The notes: generated from the sequence alone by a model not told the origin. A stretch of 64,000 nucleotides of DNA from Entoloma clypeatum (GCA_963565915.1 OY751492.1:3968001-4032000), one strand, 5' to 3'; numbered from the stretch's first letter, positions 8,207 through 18,161 are shown. A program made the numbers and translations.

Positions 8207-10936
8207 ATGCCGAATCAGTCATATCCCAATTCGATAACAAGGGCAACAAAAACCTTTGATCTGATCCATTCCGATCTCAAACAGATATCCACGGCATCAT
8301 ACCACAAATATAAATATTTCCTTACGTTTTTGGACGACTTTTCATCCCACGTCTGGGTCGTCTTGCTTAGGAAGAAGTCGGATGCTGTCATGGCACTACG
8401 ACAATTCCTTGCGATGATCCAGAATCAATTTGCCGCCACTCCTAAGAAATGGCGAGTTGATGGAGGTGGAGAGTTTAACGAATACAAGGATGTACTTGCC
8501 GATCATGGAATTCTGATCGACGTCACGCTCCCGTATCAGCACCAGCAGAACGGTCGAGCAGAATGGATAAATCGAACCCTGTGGGAGAAATCTCAGGCCT
8601 TGCGCTTCGACACGTGCTTACCACCTATGTGGTGGGAATTCTGTTTGGAACATGCAGCTTTTCTCTACAACAGAACCCCCATGCAGCGTCTCGAATGGAA
8701 CACCCCTTACTTCAGGGTGACTAATGAGATCCCTGATATGTCAAGCATCAGAGTCTTTGGATGTCAGGCATATGTATATATCCCAAAGGAAAAACGTAGA
8801 AATTCCCTGGAGTCTAGATCTCGATTGATGATTTATCTCGGATCAAAGCCAGGGGTCAAAGGATACCGTTTCATGGATCCTGAGACTAATACAATTTTCA
8901 TGGGTGGAAAAGCTATCTTTGATGAAAGCAAGTACCCTAGATGTCACATCGACCCTTTGCCAGAAAACCATCCAGAAATGGATAACCCAGAACCGGCTGA
9001 TGAGTTTGAGGACCTCATCCCCGGAAACAATGACAATGACAGTCATTACGAAAAACCTCACGACCCTGTTCCCACTGGACAGGATCACCCTGAATCAGAC
9101 GATGATTTTCTGCGTAGCGAACCCGATGACGAGCCACGAGTACCCACTCCAGAGCCCGAGCAAGTACCAGATCGACCGATCAGGGAACGACGAGTTCGGA
9201 GAATGCCAGACAGCATCTATGGGGAAGACACCCCGCAGTCACCCATCGACACCCAACCATCAAGACTTTCTGTGTGTACGGCGACAACCGGGGGGTCGTC
9301 GAAGGCTGGTGGAGGGGGCGCAGTAGAAACCAGGAAGTCAACACCTTCAGACGAATACATCAATTTACAGGAGATCTGGGAGTCTCGATACTTACCGCCT
9401 ACGTCCCATCAGAGCACAACCTGGCGGATGGACCCTCACGCGGGATCTACCCCCCAGTCGCAAATCTCCTCCCACCCGTCCCTATCGACCCCTCCCTCTC
9501 AAGCTCCGTCTCAGATATCACGGATTTTCGGAGCGGCATGCGATCCGTTTCCTGCTCAGCCTCGCCGAAACCTCCCCCCCAACTTCACCGCTCCGACGCA
9601 GGGGGTTTCCACCACTCTCAACAATTTGAGGAATTACTCATCCATCAAGCTACCAAAGATGGCGGCAGCGCTGGTGAATGTGGGACTCGGCCCAAACTTC
9701 TTCCCAATGGAGAATACTGACCCAGCCACGACAACCTCTACAATCCCTCCAATCACCTCAATCGCACTCTCGAACCCATCAGCCACCCCCTCCTCCTCCA
9801 CCCTTCGTCCCCCTTGTGCTGCCGCGGATAGGCTACACACATGGCGACCTGTAACCTCCCGACACCCTCTTGACAGAGAAGGAAGGGCTCTCCCAATCAC
9901 CCAGGCAATGATCGATCGCGTCCAGTCAGTCCTGAGAGACGCATGGGCCCCGAATACGGTAGCGTCTTACAGTACAGGTCTCGCAGCCTTTCACATGTTC
10001 TGCGACCATGTGGACATCCCAGAGATCGACAGGGCGCCAGCACCTCGGGAACTCTTGGAGATCTTCGCAGCCGCCTTGGCAGGTGTATACGCCCAATCCA
10101 CTATCACGGGCTATCTTGCTGGAATCCGAGCATGGCACATCATTCATGGACATGAATACAACCCACACAAACCCACGATGGACGCGCTACTTAGAGGCAC
10201 ATTGAACCTCACTCCACCGGACGCCAAGAGAGCCAAACGTCCCCCTCTCCATCTCACCACCATCTCCGCCATTAAACCCTTTTTCGATTTCTCAACTCCA
10301 TCCGACGCGGCGGTCTGGGCGTGCCTCACGACCACTTTCTGGGCGACAGCTCGGCTCGGCGAATTCACTGTCCAGAATATAGAGAAGTTCGACCCATCGG
10401 TCAACATTGCACGAAGAGATGTCAGAGAAATCACCGACCAACATGGCAATCACATCTGGACTTTCCACATCCCACGCACCAAGATGGCCCACGACAGAGA
10501 AGACGTATACTGGGCCCCTCACCCCGACACTGATACTGACCCTCTGGCCGCGCTACAGATCCATTTTGCGATTAACAACCCCCCCGGCACGGCAGCCCTT
10601 TTTGCGTACAGGCATGGCAGATCACATCGCCCATTATCGCGGAGGTTCTTTCTCTCCCGCGTCAACGCCGTTTTGAAGGATGCAGCGCTGGAACCCTTAC
10701 AGGGTCACAGCATCAGGATCAGATCCACCCTCGAACATCTCCTCCGAGGACTCCCTTTCGAAGGCTTGAAAATCAAGGGTAGATGGGCTAGCGACGCTTT
10801 CACGCTCTATCTCAGAGCTCACGCGGAGATAATGGCCCCCTATATACAGGAACGAGGTTTGAATGACTTGAACAACGAACTAATCAGACAAACCATGCCC
10901 CCTTTCCGGCAGGGAGGAACCCACAGATCTCTCTGA
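8207..10936 (+). CDS. Chimeric ORF: copia integrase core fused in frame to Ngaro tyrosine recombinase
   Basis: The frame of 909 codons starts inside the copia integrase (SCTGC lies just upstream) and keeps the DDE residues: LIHSDLKQ, WRVDGGGEF and NGRAEWINRT. At 9234/9235 it passes without a break into Ngaro-1 sequence. From about 9659 it encodes a complete tyrosine recombinase with Arg in TARLGEF (about 10352), HSIR (about 10706), GRW, and the nucleophile Tyr in FTLYLR (10808-10810). The spacer between the two is the RNase H region read in the wrong frame, so it is low-information. The ORF has no promoter of its own and lies downstream of two stops, so expression as one protein is doubtful. 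The recombinase alone could start at ATG 9659. Confidence 0.7.
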   Translation: MPNQSYPNSITRATKTFDLIHSDLKQISTASYHKYKYFLTFLDDFSSHVWVVLLRKKSDAVMALRQFLAMIQNQFAATPKKWRVDGGGEFNEYKDVLADHGILIDVTLPYQHQQNGRAEWINRTLWEKSQALRFDTCLPPMWWEFCLEHAAFLYNRTPMQRLEWNTPYFRVTNEIPDMSSIRVFGCQAYVYIPKEKRRNSLESRSRLMIYLGSKPGVKGYRFMDPETNTIFMGGKAIFDESKYPRCHIDPLPENHPEMDNPEPADEFEDLIPGNNDNDSHYEKPHDPVPTGQDHPESDDDFLRSEPDDEPRVPTPEPEQVPDRPIRERRVRRMPDSIYGEDTPQSPIDTQPSRLSVCTATTGGSSKAGGGGAVETRKSTPSDEYINLQEIWESRYLPPTSHQSTTWRMDPHAGSTPQSQISSHPSLSTPPSQAPSQISRIFGAACDPFPAQPRRNLPPNFTAPTQGVSTTLNNLRNYSSIKLPKMAAALVNVGLGPNFFPMENTDPATTTSTIPPITSIALSNPSATPSSSTLRPPCAAADRLHTWRPVTSRHPLDREGRALPITQAMIDRVQSVLRDAWAPNTVASYSTGLAAFHMFCDHVDIPEIDRAPAPRELLEIFAAALAGVYAQSTITGYLAGIRAWHIIHGHEYNPHKPTMDALLRGTLNLTPPDAKRAKRPPLHLTTISAIKPFFDFSTPSDAAVWACLTTTFWATARLGEFTVQNIEKFDPSVNIARRDVREITDQHGNHIWTFHIPRTKMAHDREDVYWAPHPDTDTDPLAALQIHFAINNPPGTAALFAYRHGRSHRPLSRRFFLSRVNAVLKDAALEPLQGHSIRIRSTLEHLLRGLPFEGLKIKGRWASDAFTLYLRAHAEIMAPYIQERGLNDLNNELIRQTMPPFRQGGTHRSL

Positions 10937-11177
10937 CTAAAAATCTGGGTACGACTCGGCTAGCGTGCGTCACAGGGCTCCTAACCACCTGGGGAGCGCT
11001 ATCCTCTTCGTTCCCCGTTCGCTGAAACGTGGCTAGTCGGAGCCCCTCACGGGGCATCACCCACTTCTCTCTCGCCATCGAAAAATAGTATTAGTCCCAC
11101 CTACTATCTATTGACATGTACATATTAGTTGTGAACCGATGTGTTGACTTATCCTTGCAGTAACTCAGAAGCCAAAG
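9235..11177 (+). mobile_element. Ngaro-1b, 3' part of a YR retrotransposon inside copia-1
   Basis: This 1,943-bp segment equals positions 29110-27168 of the complete element in copia-2, with no length difference. It holds the C-terminal part of RNase H (YGDNRGVVEGWWRGRSRN in the frame ending 9720), the whole tyrosine recombinase, and the 3' untranslated end, which finishes in GCCAAAG. At 11178 copia sequence resumes at ATCCACGG, a point about 950 bp upstream of where copia stopped at 9234. The left end is therefore a broken join and the right end is the true element terminus. Confidence 0.9.
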
Positions 11178-12153
11178 ATCCACGGCATCCTACCACAAAT
11201 ATAAATATTTCCTTACGTTTTTGGACGACTTTTCATCCCACGTCTGGGTCGTTTTGCTTAGAAAGAAGTCGGATGCCATTACGGCGCTAAGACAATTTCT
11301 TGCAATGATCCAGAATCAGTTCGCTGCTACTCCTAAAAAATGGCGAGTTGATGGAGGTGGAGAGTTCAACGAATACAAGGATGTGCTTGCCGATCATGGA
11401 ATTCTAATTGATATTACGCTCCCATATCAGCATCAGCAGAATGGTAGAGCAGAAAGGATCAATCGAACTCTATGGGAAAAATCTCAGGCCTTGCACTTCG
11501 ACACATGTTTACCACCTATGTGGTGGGAATTCTGTTTGGAACATGCAGCATTCCTGTACAACAAAACCCCTATGCGTTGACTCGAATGGGAAACACCCCA
11601 TTTCAGGGTCAAAAATGAGATCCCCGACATGTCAAATGTCAGAGTCTTCAGATGTCAGGCATATGTGTATATCCCTAAAGAGAAACATAGAAATTCCCTG
11701 GAGTCTAGATCTCGATTGATGATTTATCTCGGATCAAAGCCAGGGGTCAAAGGATACCGTTTCATGGATCCTGAGACTAATACAATTTTCATGGGTGGGA
11801 AAGCTATCTTTGATGAAAGCAAGTACCCTAGATGCCACATCGAACCTTTGCCAGAAAACCATCCAGAAATGGAAAACCCAGAACCGGCTGATGAGTTTGA
11901 GGACCTCATCCCCGGAAACAATGACAATGACGGTCATTACGAAAAACCTCACGACCCTGTTCCCACTGGACAGGATCACCCTGAATCAGACGATGACTTG
12001 CCGTCTAGCGAGCCCAATGATGAACCACGAGTACCCACTCCGGAACCTGAACAAGTACCAGATCGACCGATCAGGGAACGACGAGTTCGGAGAATGCCAG
12101 GTAGCATCTATGGGGAAGACACCCCTGCTTCTGATCTTGAAAAAATGGATTGA
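11178..12153 (+). pseudogene. copia integrase core, second (duplicated) copy
   Basis: This repeats the copia integrase region already present at 8287-9234. The first catalytic Asp motif is missing because the segment starts after it; WRVDGGGEF and NGRAERINRT are present. A TGA at 11578-11580 and another at 12151-12153 interrupt it; the second is CGA in copia-3. The same stops occur in copia-2 (26192-27167), showing that the two are copies of one sequence. The region after 11629 is the acidic integrase C-terminal linker with VPTPEPEQVPDRPIRERR. Confidence 0.85.
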
Positions 12154-12183
12154 AGACGTAGATTAGGCGGTCAAACGGCATGG

Positions 12184-13776
12184 ATGAACGATCTCCTAAT
12201 GGAGGCAATCTCTATCCAAGTGGGCATCATCAAAATGTCACACAAAGATATATACCCTCTTCCAAACAAAGAAGATTGGTATGCGGCAGAACGAAAAGAG
12301 CTAGACATGCTCAAAAGCCGTGGTGTGATCATGGAGCTAGTACCCCTACCTGCAGGGAGGAAGCCTCTAAGGAACAAATGGGTTTACAATGAAAAATCCG
12401 ACGGGCGTTTGAAAGCGCGCCTTGTCGCAAAAGGCTTCTCACAGGTAGAAGGGATTGATTTCGATCAAATCTTCTCACCGGTAGTGAGGTATGAGACTGT
12501 ACGGTTAATCCTGGCATTGACAGCCCTTGAAGGGTGGTTCATGACATTCCTGGACGTCTCATCAGCCTTCCTCTATGGAACACTCCGTGAGGTAATTTAC
12601 ATGCGACAGCCTGAGGGTTACATAGTAAAAGGGAAAGAGCACTTCGTGTACCAACTATTCAAAGCCCTATATGGACTCAAGCAGGCCACATTAGCCTGGT
12701 GGAGGGAACTCGATTCCTCCATGAAGAAGCTCGGTTTTGTCCGGCTACACTCCAATGCGGGAGTTTTTATTCACACAAGTACCAAAGGGGAAATTGTGAT
12801 CGCCATCATTTATGTCGATGACTCTGCTTTTCTCGGCACAAACCGGGAATACATGCTGGAAAAGAAGAAGGCCTTCATGACAACATGGGAATGTAGGGAC
12901 CTAGGCCACCTAGTCCCTGATGGGGAACCAAAAGAATTTCTCTCTATCCAAATGAGGCGACATGGGAAGAGGATCTTCATTGATCAAGTACCCTACCTTG
13001 AGAAAATTCTCGCACGCATGGGGATGAGCGAATCTAATGCCACCCATACCCCACTCCCAACGGGCTACAAACCCATGAAGTCTGAAGATGAACCCAATGC
13101 GGAACTCAGATCCAAGTACCAATCCGTCATCGGATCATTATTGTACTTAATGATCGGGACAAGACCCGACATTTGTTTCGCCGTGATCAAAATGTCCCAA
13201 TTTTCCGCAAACCCTACCAAACGCCATTTAGAAGTGGCAAGGGATATTTGCAGGTATTTGAAGGCAACAAAAAATTACGCGATCATGTACGATGGTGATT
13301 CTGGGAAAGGAATCTACGCATTCACAGACTCCGATTGGGCGTCAGACGAAAACACCAGGAAGTCCACCACTGGTTACTTCGTATCGCTGGCATCTGGAGC
13401 AGTAACATGGGTTTCATTGGCGCAAAAAACCATTGCCCTCTCTTCCACGGAAGCAGAATACATGGCGCTATCAGATTGCAGTCGCGCAGTGACATGGCTT
13501 AGAAGCATGCTTGCCGAGCTTGGAATGCAGATCGGATCAGTACCGATCTACGGAGATAACAACGGCTCCGTCTTTATCGCATCCAACCCTGTAACTGAGA
13601 AGCGATCCAAGCACATTGACGTGCGATTCCACTTTGTCAGAGAAAAAGTATCCGAAGGCATCATCACGGCCGAATTCATTGAAGGAGTGAATAACCCTGC
13701 AGATCTTTTAACTAAGAATCTGGGGAAAATCCTCTTTAACAAGTTTATCCCGTACTTCGGATTACTAAAAAACTAG
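12184..13776 (+). CDS. copia-1 reverse transcriptase and RNase H
   Basis: This 530-residue frame is a Ty1/copia reverse transcriptase (RNKWVYNEKSDGRLKARLVA, MTFLDVSSAFLYG with the first Asp, ALYGLKQATLAWW, and the palm motif IIYVDDSAF) followed by the copia RNase H (YAFTDSDWASDENTRKSTTG, ALSSTEAEYMALSDC, VPIYGDNNGS, ADLLTKNL). The catalytic residues are intact. It differs from its inverted partner at 24569-26161 by only three visible residues near the C-terminus. It has lost the upstream Gag-protease-integrase frame through the stop at 12151, so it would need separate initiation. Confidence 0.9.
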   Translation: MNDLLMEAISIQVGIIKMSHKDIYPLPNKEDWYAAERKELDMLKSRGVIMELVPLPAGRKPLRNKWVYNEKSDGRLKARLVAKGFSQVEGIDFDQIFSPVVRYETVRLILALTALEGWFMTFLDVSSAFLYGTLREVIYMRQPEGYIVKGKEHFVYQLFKALYGLKQATLAWWRELDSSMKKLGFVRLHSNAGVFIHTSTKGEIVIAIIYVDDSAFLGTNREYMLEKKKAFMTTWECRDLGHLVPDGEPKEFLSIQMRRHGKRIFIDQVPYLEKILARMGMSESNATHTPLPTGYKPMKSEDEPNAELRSKYQSVIGSLLYLMIGTRPDICFAVIKMSQFSANPTKRHLEVARDICRYLKATKNYAIMYDGDSGKGIYAFTDSDWASDENTRKSTTGYFVSLASGAVTWVSLAQKTIALSSTEAEYMALSDCSRAVTWLRSMLAELGMQIGSVPIYGDNNGSVFIASNPVTEKRSKHIDVRFHFVREKVSEGIITAEFIEGVNNPADLLTKNLGKILFNKFIPYFGLLKN

Positions 13777-13833
13777 ACGAAGAAAAGTACCTATATGGGA
13801 AAAATAAGATGTAATTAGAAGTATGTACTAAAT

Positions 13834-13842
13834 ATGGGGGGG
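13834..13842 (+). promoter_or_regulatory. copia polypurine tract
   Basis: A purine run of the form ATGGGGGGG lies directly before LTR-B, where plus-strand DNA synthesis is primed. The complement (CCCCCCC) follows LTR-C and LTR-E. Confidence 0.75.
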
Positions 13843-14153
13843 TGTTGAAACTTTTCCCATCACGTAGATTAGATTTAGATTAGATTACATCACGTGACCT
13901 TTTACATATCTTCATTACATACTTGTTTGGTTGGTACAAACAGTAGTACGGTATATAAGACCAGGAAACTGTCAATACCAACAAGTTGTCTCTTGACTCT
14001 TAACCAGCTCCATCGCTCTTACCAGCCTCAACCGCTCTCACCAGCCTCACCCCTCCCAAACCATGTAAGTGGCTAGAACGGTTATGTAGAGTACTTCCAC
14101 TGTAGCTGGTTGCTCAGTACATCTGTGGCTAACGCCCAGGTGGAGCTTCAACA
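13843..14153 (+). repeat. copia LTR-B (3' LTR position in copia-1)
   Basis: This 311-bp LTR has the same termini as LTR-A. Its diagnostic variants (CAACAAGTTGTC, CATCGCTCTTA, CCGCTCTCACC) agree with LTR-D and not with LTR-A. It is followed by GTGAT, which does not match the TTGGC before LTR-A, so LTR-A and LTR-B are probably not an original pair. Confidence 0.95.
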
Positions 14154-14283
14154 GTGATATTTGTATTGAATACTTGCAAAATCTTTTGGAATAAAAAGAT
14201 GTAAAAAAAATCATAATAAAAATTGGAATATTTTTTGAATACTTTTTGAATAGTTCAGCACTAAATATCATTGACTGCATCCA
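14154..14283. other. AT-rich segment between LTR-B and Ngaro-2
   Basis: This is about 130 bp of AT-rich DNA with the repeated phrase TTTTTGAATA. No coding signal was seen. Its origin is unclear; it separates LTR-B from recognisable Ngaro-2 reverse transcriptase sequence. Confidence 0.5.
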
Positions 14284-15057
14284 GTGTACGAGCCATCGAC
14301 GATTGGCTGGTGCGACCAACACATCACACAGAAATTACACGGCAAACTACTACATGCCACCTGCGTACTGCCCCGAGGGCGTGCCTACCACACGGGTCTG
14401 GAGACGATGATTCCCCTCTACCACAATCGACCTTTCATGCCACACACACCCCTACTCTCCATCAAGCACGACCTGAAATGGTGGATCAAACAACTGTCAT
14501 CCCCGCCCACCCCCAGACCCATTCCCTCGCCAGCTCACATCGTCGATGTACGAGCCTACTCAGACGCAAGCTCCTCCACCGGGATTGCCATTGTCGTCGG
14601 TGACCGATGGAGAGCGTGGTCTCTGGTTGAGAGCTGGAATGAAGATGGCAGGGATATCACCTGGGCCGAAGCCATTGGCTTCCAGTTCCTCGCCTACGCT
14701 GTCAATCGCGCATACCCGGCTCTCCAGCATATCCGGCTATACGGAGACAACACAGGAGTTGTCGAAGGTTGGTGGAGGGGGAGAAGTAGGAACCAGAGTG
14801 TCAACCTTGTTTTCAGTTGAGTTCAAGACCTGGAAAGCACTGTGGGCGCCACATTCCACACACAATACGTACCTTCAGCACTCAACCCAGCAGATGGTCC
14901 CTCCAGAGGCATCTACCCCCCCTCCTCACGCCTCCTCCCAGCTCTCCCCATACCCGTGGACATCACACACCTTGTCCTCGACATCCCAGATCTTTCACAG
15001 GGCCTGGGATCCGACTCGCGCCCCAACAACCAACCCAAGCCAGAACCCCAACACTGA
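14284..15057 (+). pseudogene. Ngaro-2 end of reverse transcriptase and RNase H, frameshifted
   Basis: The first readable part aligns with the region after the palm of the Ngaro-1 reverse transcriptase (AIDDW in one frame, then KLHGKLLHATCVLPRGRAY in the next, so there is a frameshift near 14330). RNase H follows with VRAYSDASSSTGIAIV, DGRDITWAEAIGFQFL and LYGDNTGVVEGWWRGRSRN. Another frameshift near 14815 moves the last motif to ALNPADGPSRGIYPP (14842-15057). The upstream palm, finger and Gag parts are not here; a Gag fragment of this family lies at 35148-35782. Confidence 0.8.
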
Positions 15058-15342
15058 GGACGCATCCCGGACGACAATGAACTCCTCCATCAGACCTTTC
15101 ATGATCTTTGGATCGAAGAAGCTGGTGGCTGCCCTAGCAAACATCAGCATTGGCCCCTATGCCCCCCTCCCGGTCGCGACCGCCACTCAGCAAACTCCCA
15201 CCATCACACCCAATCTGAATACCCTAGGAACGGCGGGCATCGCCTCCCCCACACCCCTCATCAATCCCGTCGCAATCCTTCGCCCCAACTGTCTAGCCAA
15301 GGACCGACTGTGCCTATGGAGACCCACTAAGACAAGGCTACC

Positions 15343-16379
15343 ATGGACACCAATGGCAACCCCTTACCCCTCACTCAAGCCATGCTTGACCAGGTCGAGC
15401 GTGTACTAAAAGCAGCCTGGGCCGAGGGCACGATGGAAACATACGGCATGGGCCTTGCCGTCTTCCACTGTTTTTGCGACCATGCCGCGGTTCCAGAACA
15501 AGATCGGACACCCGCGTTGAGACAACTCCTTGAGGTATTTGCCGCCACCTTAGCGGGCTTCTTCTCCCATTCCACCATCGTCAACTACCTCTCCGGTATC
15601 CGAGCATGGCACATCATCCATGGATTGCCCCTCAACACCCACAAAGCCACCATGGACACCATTTTCAAAGCTTCGGAAAAGATCGCTCCACCAGACGCGA
15701 CGAAAGCCAAGCATCCCCCCCTCCTCCTCGCAACCATAGGAAAAATCAAAGACAAGCTCGACCTATCTCTACCTCTGGATGCGGCCATCTTCGCCTGCCT
15801 CACCACCACATTCTGGTGTGCAGCGAGACTGGACGAATTCATCATAAAAAGGAAGGACAAATTCATACCAGATGACCACATCCAATGCCAGCATATGATC
15901 TCGAGCATCGACAGACATGGGAACAAGATCATGTCCTTTCACCTTCCGCACACCAAATCAGAACTGAAAAACAGAGAGGATGTCTACTGGGCACCGCAGG
16001 ACAATGAAGCGGACCCTCATGCGGCCATGATCAATCACCTCACCGTCAACAATCCTAATCCTGATTCCCCACTCTTTGCCTACCATGTCCCAGTCACCTC
16101 CAGAGAAGCAACAGCGAAGAAACTACAAGCCCTCATGTGATACGCTTCATCATCCATGTGAACAAAGCGCTAGCGGTTGCCAGACTGCCAAAGCTACAGG
16201 GGCACAGCATACACATTGGTTCAGCCCTCGAATACCTCCTCAGAGGCCTCCCGTTCAACGCCCTCAAGCTGAAAGGCCGTTGGGCCACCGACACATTCAC
16301 GGTGTATTTACGAGTGCACGCTGAAATCATGGCACCATATTTGCAAGACAATCAGAACCTTCACCAAGAATTCATATGA
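15343..16379 (+). pseudogene. Ngaro-2 tyrosine recombinase, frameshifted and active site altered
   Basis: The product aligns along its length with the Ngaro-1 recombinase: MLDQVERVLKAAWAEGTM, YLSGIRAWHIIHG, TTTFWCAARLDEFI with the first catalytic Arg, then a stop at 16138-16140 and a shift to the frame 16137-16379. There the box II motif reads GHSIHIGS, so the catalytic Arg of HxxR is His. The nucleophile Tyr is still present in FTVYLR. The enzyme would integrate a circular DNA copy by site-specific recombination. With a frameshift and this substitution, the copy should be dead. Confidence 0.85.
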
Positions 16380-16644
16380 CACACCCTACCTCCTTTCACG
16401 AGAGCCTCCCGCTAGCCCACACACAGTGACTAGATCAATGGAGATGAGTTTCACAATGTGCGTCACTACGCTCCTAGCATTTCGGGGAGCTGCTCACCTC
16501 ATCCAGCTCCTTAGATTCATTTCTAGCTGGAGCCCCCTAGCGGGGACTCACCCATCTCATGCTCACACTACAGACTTTGTAATTAGTTACAGATTAACTA
16601 ATTCATACACTCTTCGTACTTAGGCTGAAATGACAGAGCCAAAG
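16380..16644 (+). other. Ngaro-2 3' terminal region with conserved hairpins
   Basis: This matches the Ngaro-1 3' end (10937-11177) in order and in folded structure rather than closely in sequence. Both have TGCGTCAC, a GCTCC...GGAGC stem with an 11-base loop, and a CCCC/GGGG stem with a 4-base loop (16534-16545). Both finish in AGCCAAAG, taken as the element terminus. Confidence 0.6.
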
Positions 16645-16652
16645 ACAGGCAG
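16645..16652 (+). repeat. ACAGGCAG flank right of Ngaro-2
   Basis: The octamer lies directly after the Ngaro-2 terminus. The same octamer, on the other strand, lies directly outside the Ngaro-2 5' end at 35783-35790. This links the two halves as one original insertion. Confidence 0.55.
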
Positions 16653-17099
16653 TTGAGTATGAGTGAGTAAGGCATGGGTGGTGTTCTAAGTCAACACACA
16701 AAGGAATGCCATGTCTCCCCACTGACAAGGCAGCGGAGAATGAACATGCCAGCGTATCCTCCACCATTTTAGACCTCGCTCCCCTATTAACTCCTGAGAG
16801 GTGGATGTCAGTGAGTGGGTTTCCAGACAAATAGGTCAGCGACAGGCCCGCGGTGCAGGTGCCTACCGGTAAGGGGTGGGGGGTGTTGGGGTACATCAGC
16901 AAACTGTGATTTTGATCAAACCAAACTATAGCAAACATACTCAAAATCATAGCACCACATAGCATCATGGAGCACCATACTGTCACATAGCATTCCATAG
17001 CATTCTATAGTGTGGTACCACTGTAGTCACATAGCATTTTATAACCATATAGCATTTTGTAGTATACTATACTGTCATAGCATTCCATAGCCTGGTACT
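16653..17099. other. Gene-free stretch ending in CATAGCATT repeats
   Basis: No gene is recognisable. From about 16920 to 17107, and again at 18162-18236 after the hAT-like insertion, the DNA is an irregular array of short phrases such as CATAGCATT, CACATAGCA and ATACTATACTGTCATAG. It is the target of both hAT-like elements that follow. Confidence 0.6.
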
Positions 17100-17107
17100 A
17101 CTGTAGT

Positions 17108-18161
17108 TAGTGTTTCAAGGTCCAGTTTACTTTCATTGGTTTCAGGCTGAGACCAGACGGAACTGAACCGGTGAAAGACCGGACCGCCGGTCTCAGTCTT
17201 TAAGGTTTCGGATCACAACCGGTTTCCGGTTCGTCTTTTTTCAGGATTTTCAGAGACCACTAAAAAACCGGTTTGAACCGGTTTAAACCAGTCTGTGACC
17301 AAAGGTCACCCACAGTTGGTATACTCACCAACTGCAGTTAAACTCTGAGTTTTTCAGTGATTCTTTGACCAATTTCTGACATCAAAAATTAAAAAAAAAA
17401 AACCGCAGTTGGTATACTGATGAACTGCGGTTCAATCTTGAATTTTTTGATGATTCTTTGATATAAAAAACCCAAATAAAGTCAAACAATCATCAAAAAC
17501 TCAAAAAACACACCGCGGTTGGTGAGTATACCAACCTAGGGTTGTGGAAATAACTCGGCTGAGGTTCCTTACCAGTAAATTACCACTGGCCGGTCAGGAC
17601 CTAGATATTTACTGAGTAATTTACTGCCAGTAAATTACTCAGTCACATGCCAAAATGTGACATTTTTTTTTTCTATTCTAAATTTTTTGCCATGAGGCTG
17701 CTGCGCCTGCAAAACAGACATATAGAATGTGTATGTGCATTGGTAATGGTATACCAATCTATTTTTGAGGTAGACTAAATTTCTATTTATAAAACTTTTG
17801 AGAGAGAGAAAGTTTTGAGAGCCTATCATTATATGGTCAGACTCGCTGCACGTGACCTGAGTAATTTACCTGCTGAAAAGTGGGCCTTGGTAAATTACCA
17901 GTAAATTACCAGTAAATTACTTGTAAATAACTAAATCGGTAAATAACTAGAGTTATTTCCGCAACCCTATACCAACTGCGGGTGAAGACCGGTCTGAACC
18001 GGTCTTGGTTTCATTCTATCTGAGAAACAGAACTGGTATGACTGGTTTCACATGGTCCGGTTCAGTTTTTTCAAGATCATGTGAACCGAAAAATCAGTCT
18101 CGGTCTCGGTCTCTAAATTTTGAGGGTCAAAAACCGGACCAAATCAGACCTTTAAACACTA
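17108..18161. mobile_element. hAT-like non-autonomous element with 8-bp target duplication
   Basis: The ends are imperfect inverted repeats, TAGTGTTTCAAGGTC on the left and GACCTTTAAACACTA on the right. ACTGTAGT flanks both sides (17100-17107 and 18162-18169), an exact 8-bp target duplication. YAGTG ends with an 8-bp duplication are the hAT pattern. No transposase is present. The interior is rich in GGTCTCGGTC and ACCGGT phrases and in short palindromes around CAGTTGGTATAC, and it contains a second, nested element at 17537-17971. Confidence 0.8.
17537..17971. mobile_element. Nested MITE with 8-bp target duplication
   Basis: The termini are TAGGGTTGTGGAAATAACT and AGTTATTTCCGCAACCCTA, one mismatch as inverted repeats over 19 bases. 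The flanks are TACCAACC (17529-17536) and TACCAACT (17972-17979), a 7 of 8 duplication, so this is again hAT-like. Repeated CAGTAAATTAC phrases lie near both ends. It is non-coding. Confidence 0.75.

Noticed and set aside
9274..9720. Separate gene inside the chimeric region
   Set aside because: It is the C-terminal part of the Ngaro-1 RNase H, cut at 9234, not a gene of its own.
5430..14153. Simple insertion of a YR element into one copia
   Set aside because: Copia sequence is duplicated on both sides of the YR segment (8287-9234 and 11178-12125), which insertion alone does not produce.
14154..14158. Target duplication of copia-1 after LTR-B
   Set aside because: GTGAT does not match TTGGC before LTR-A or the flank of LTR-D.
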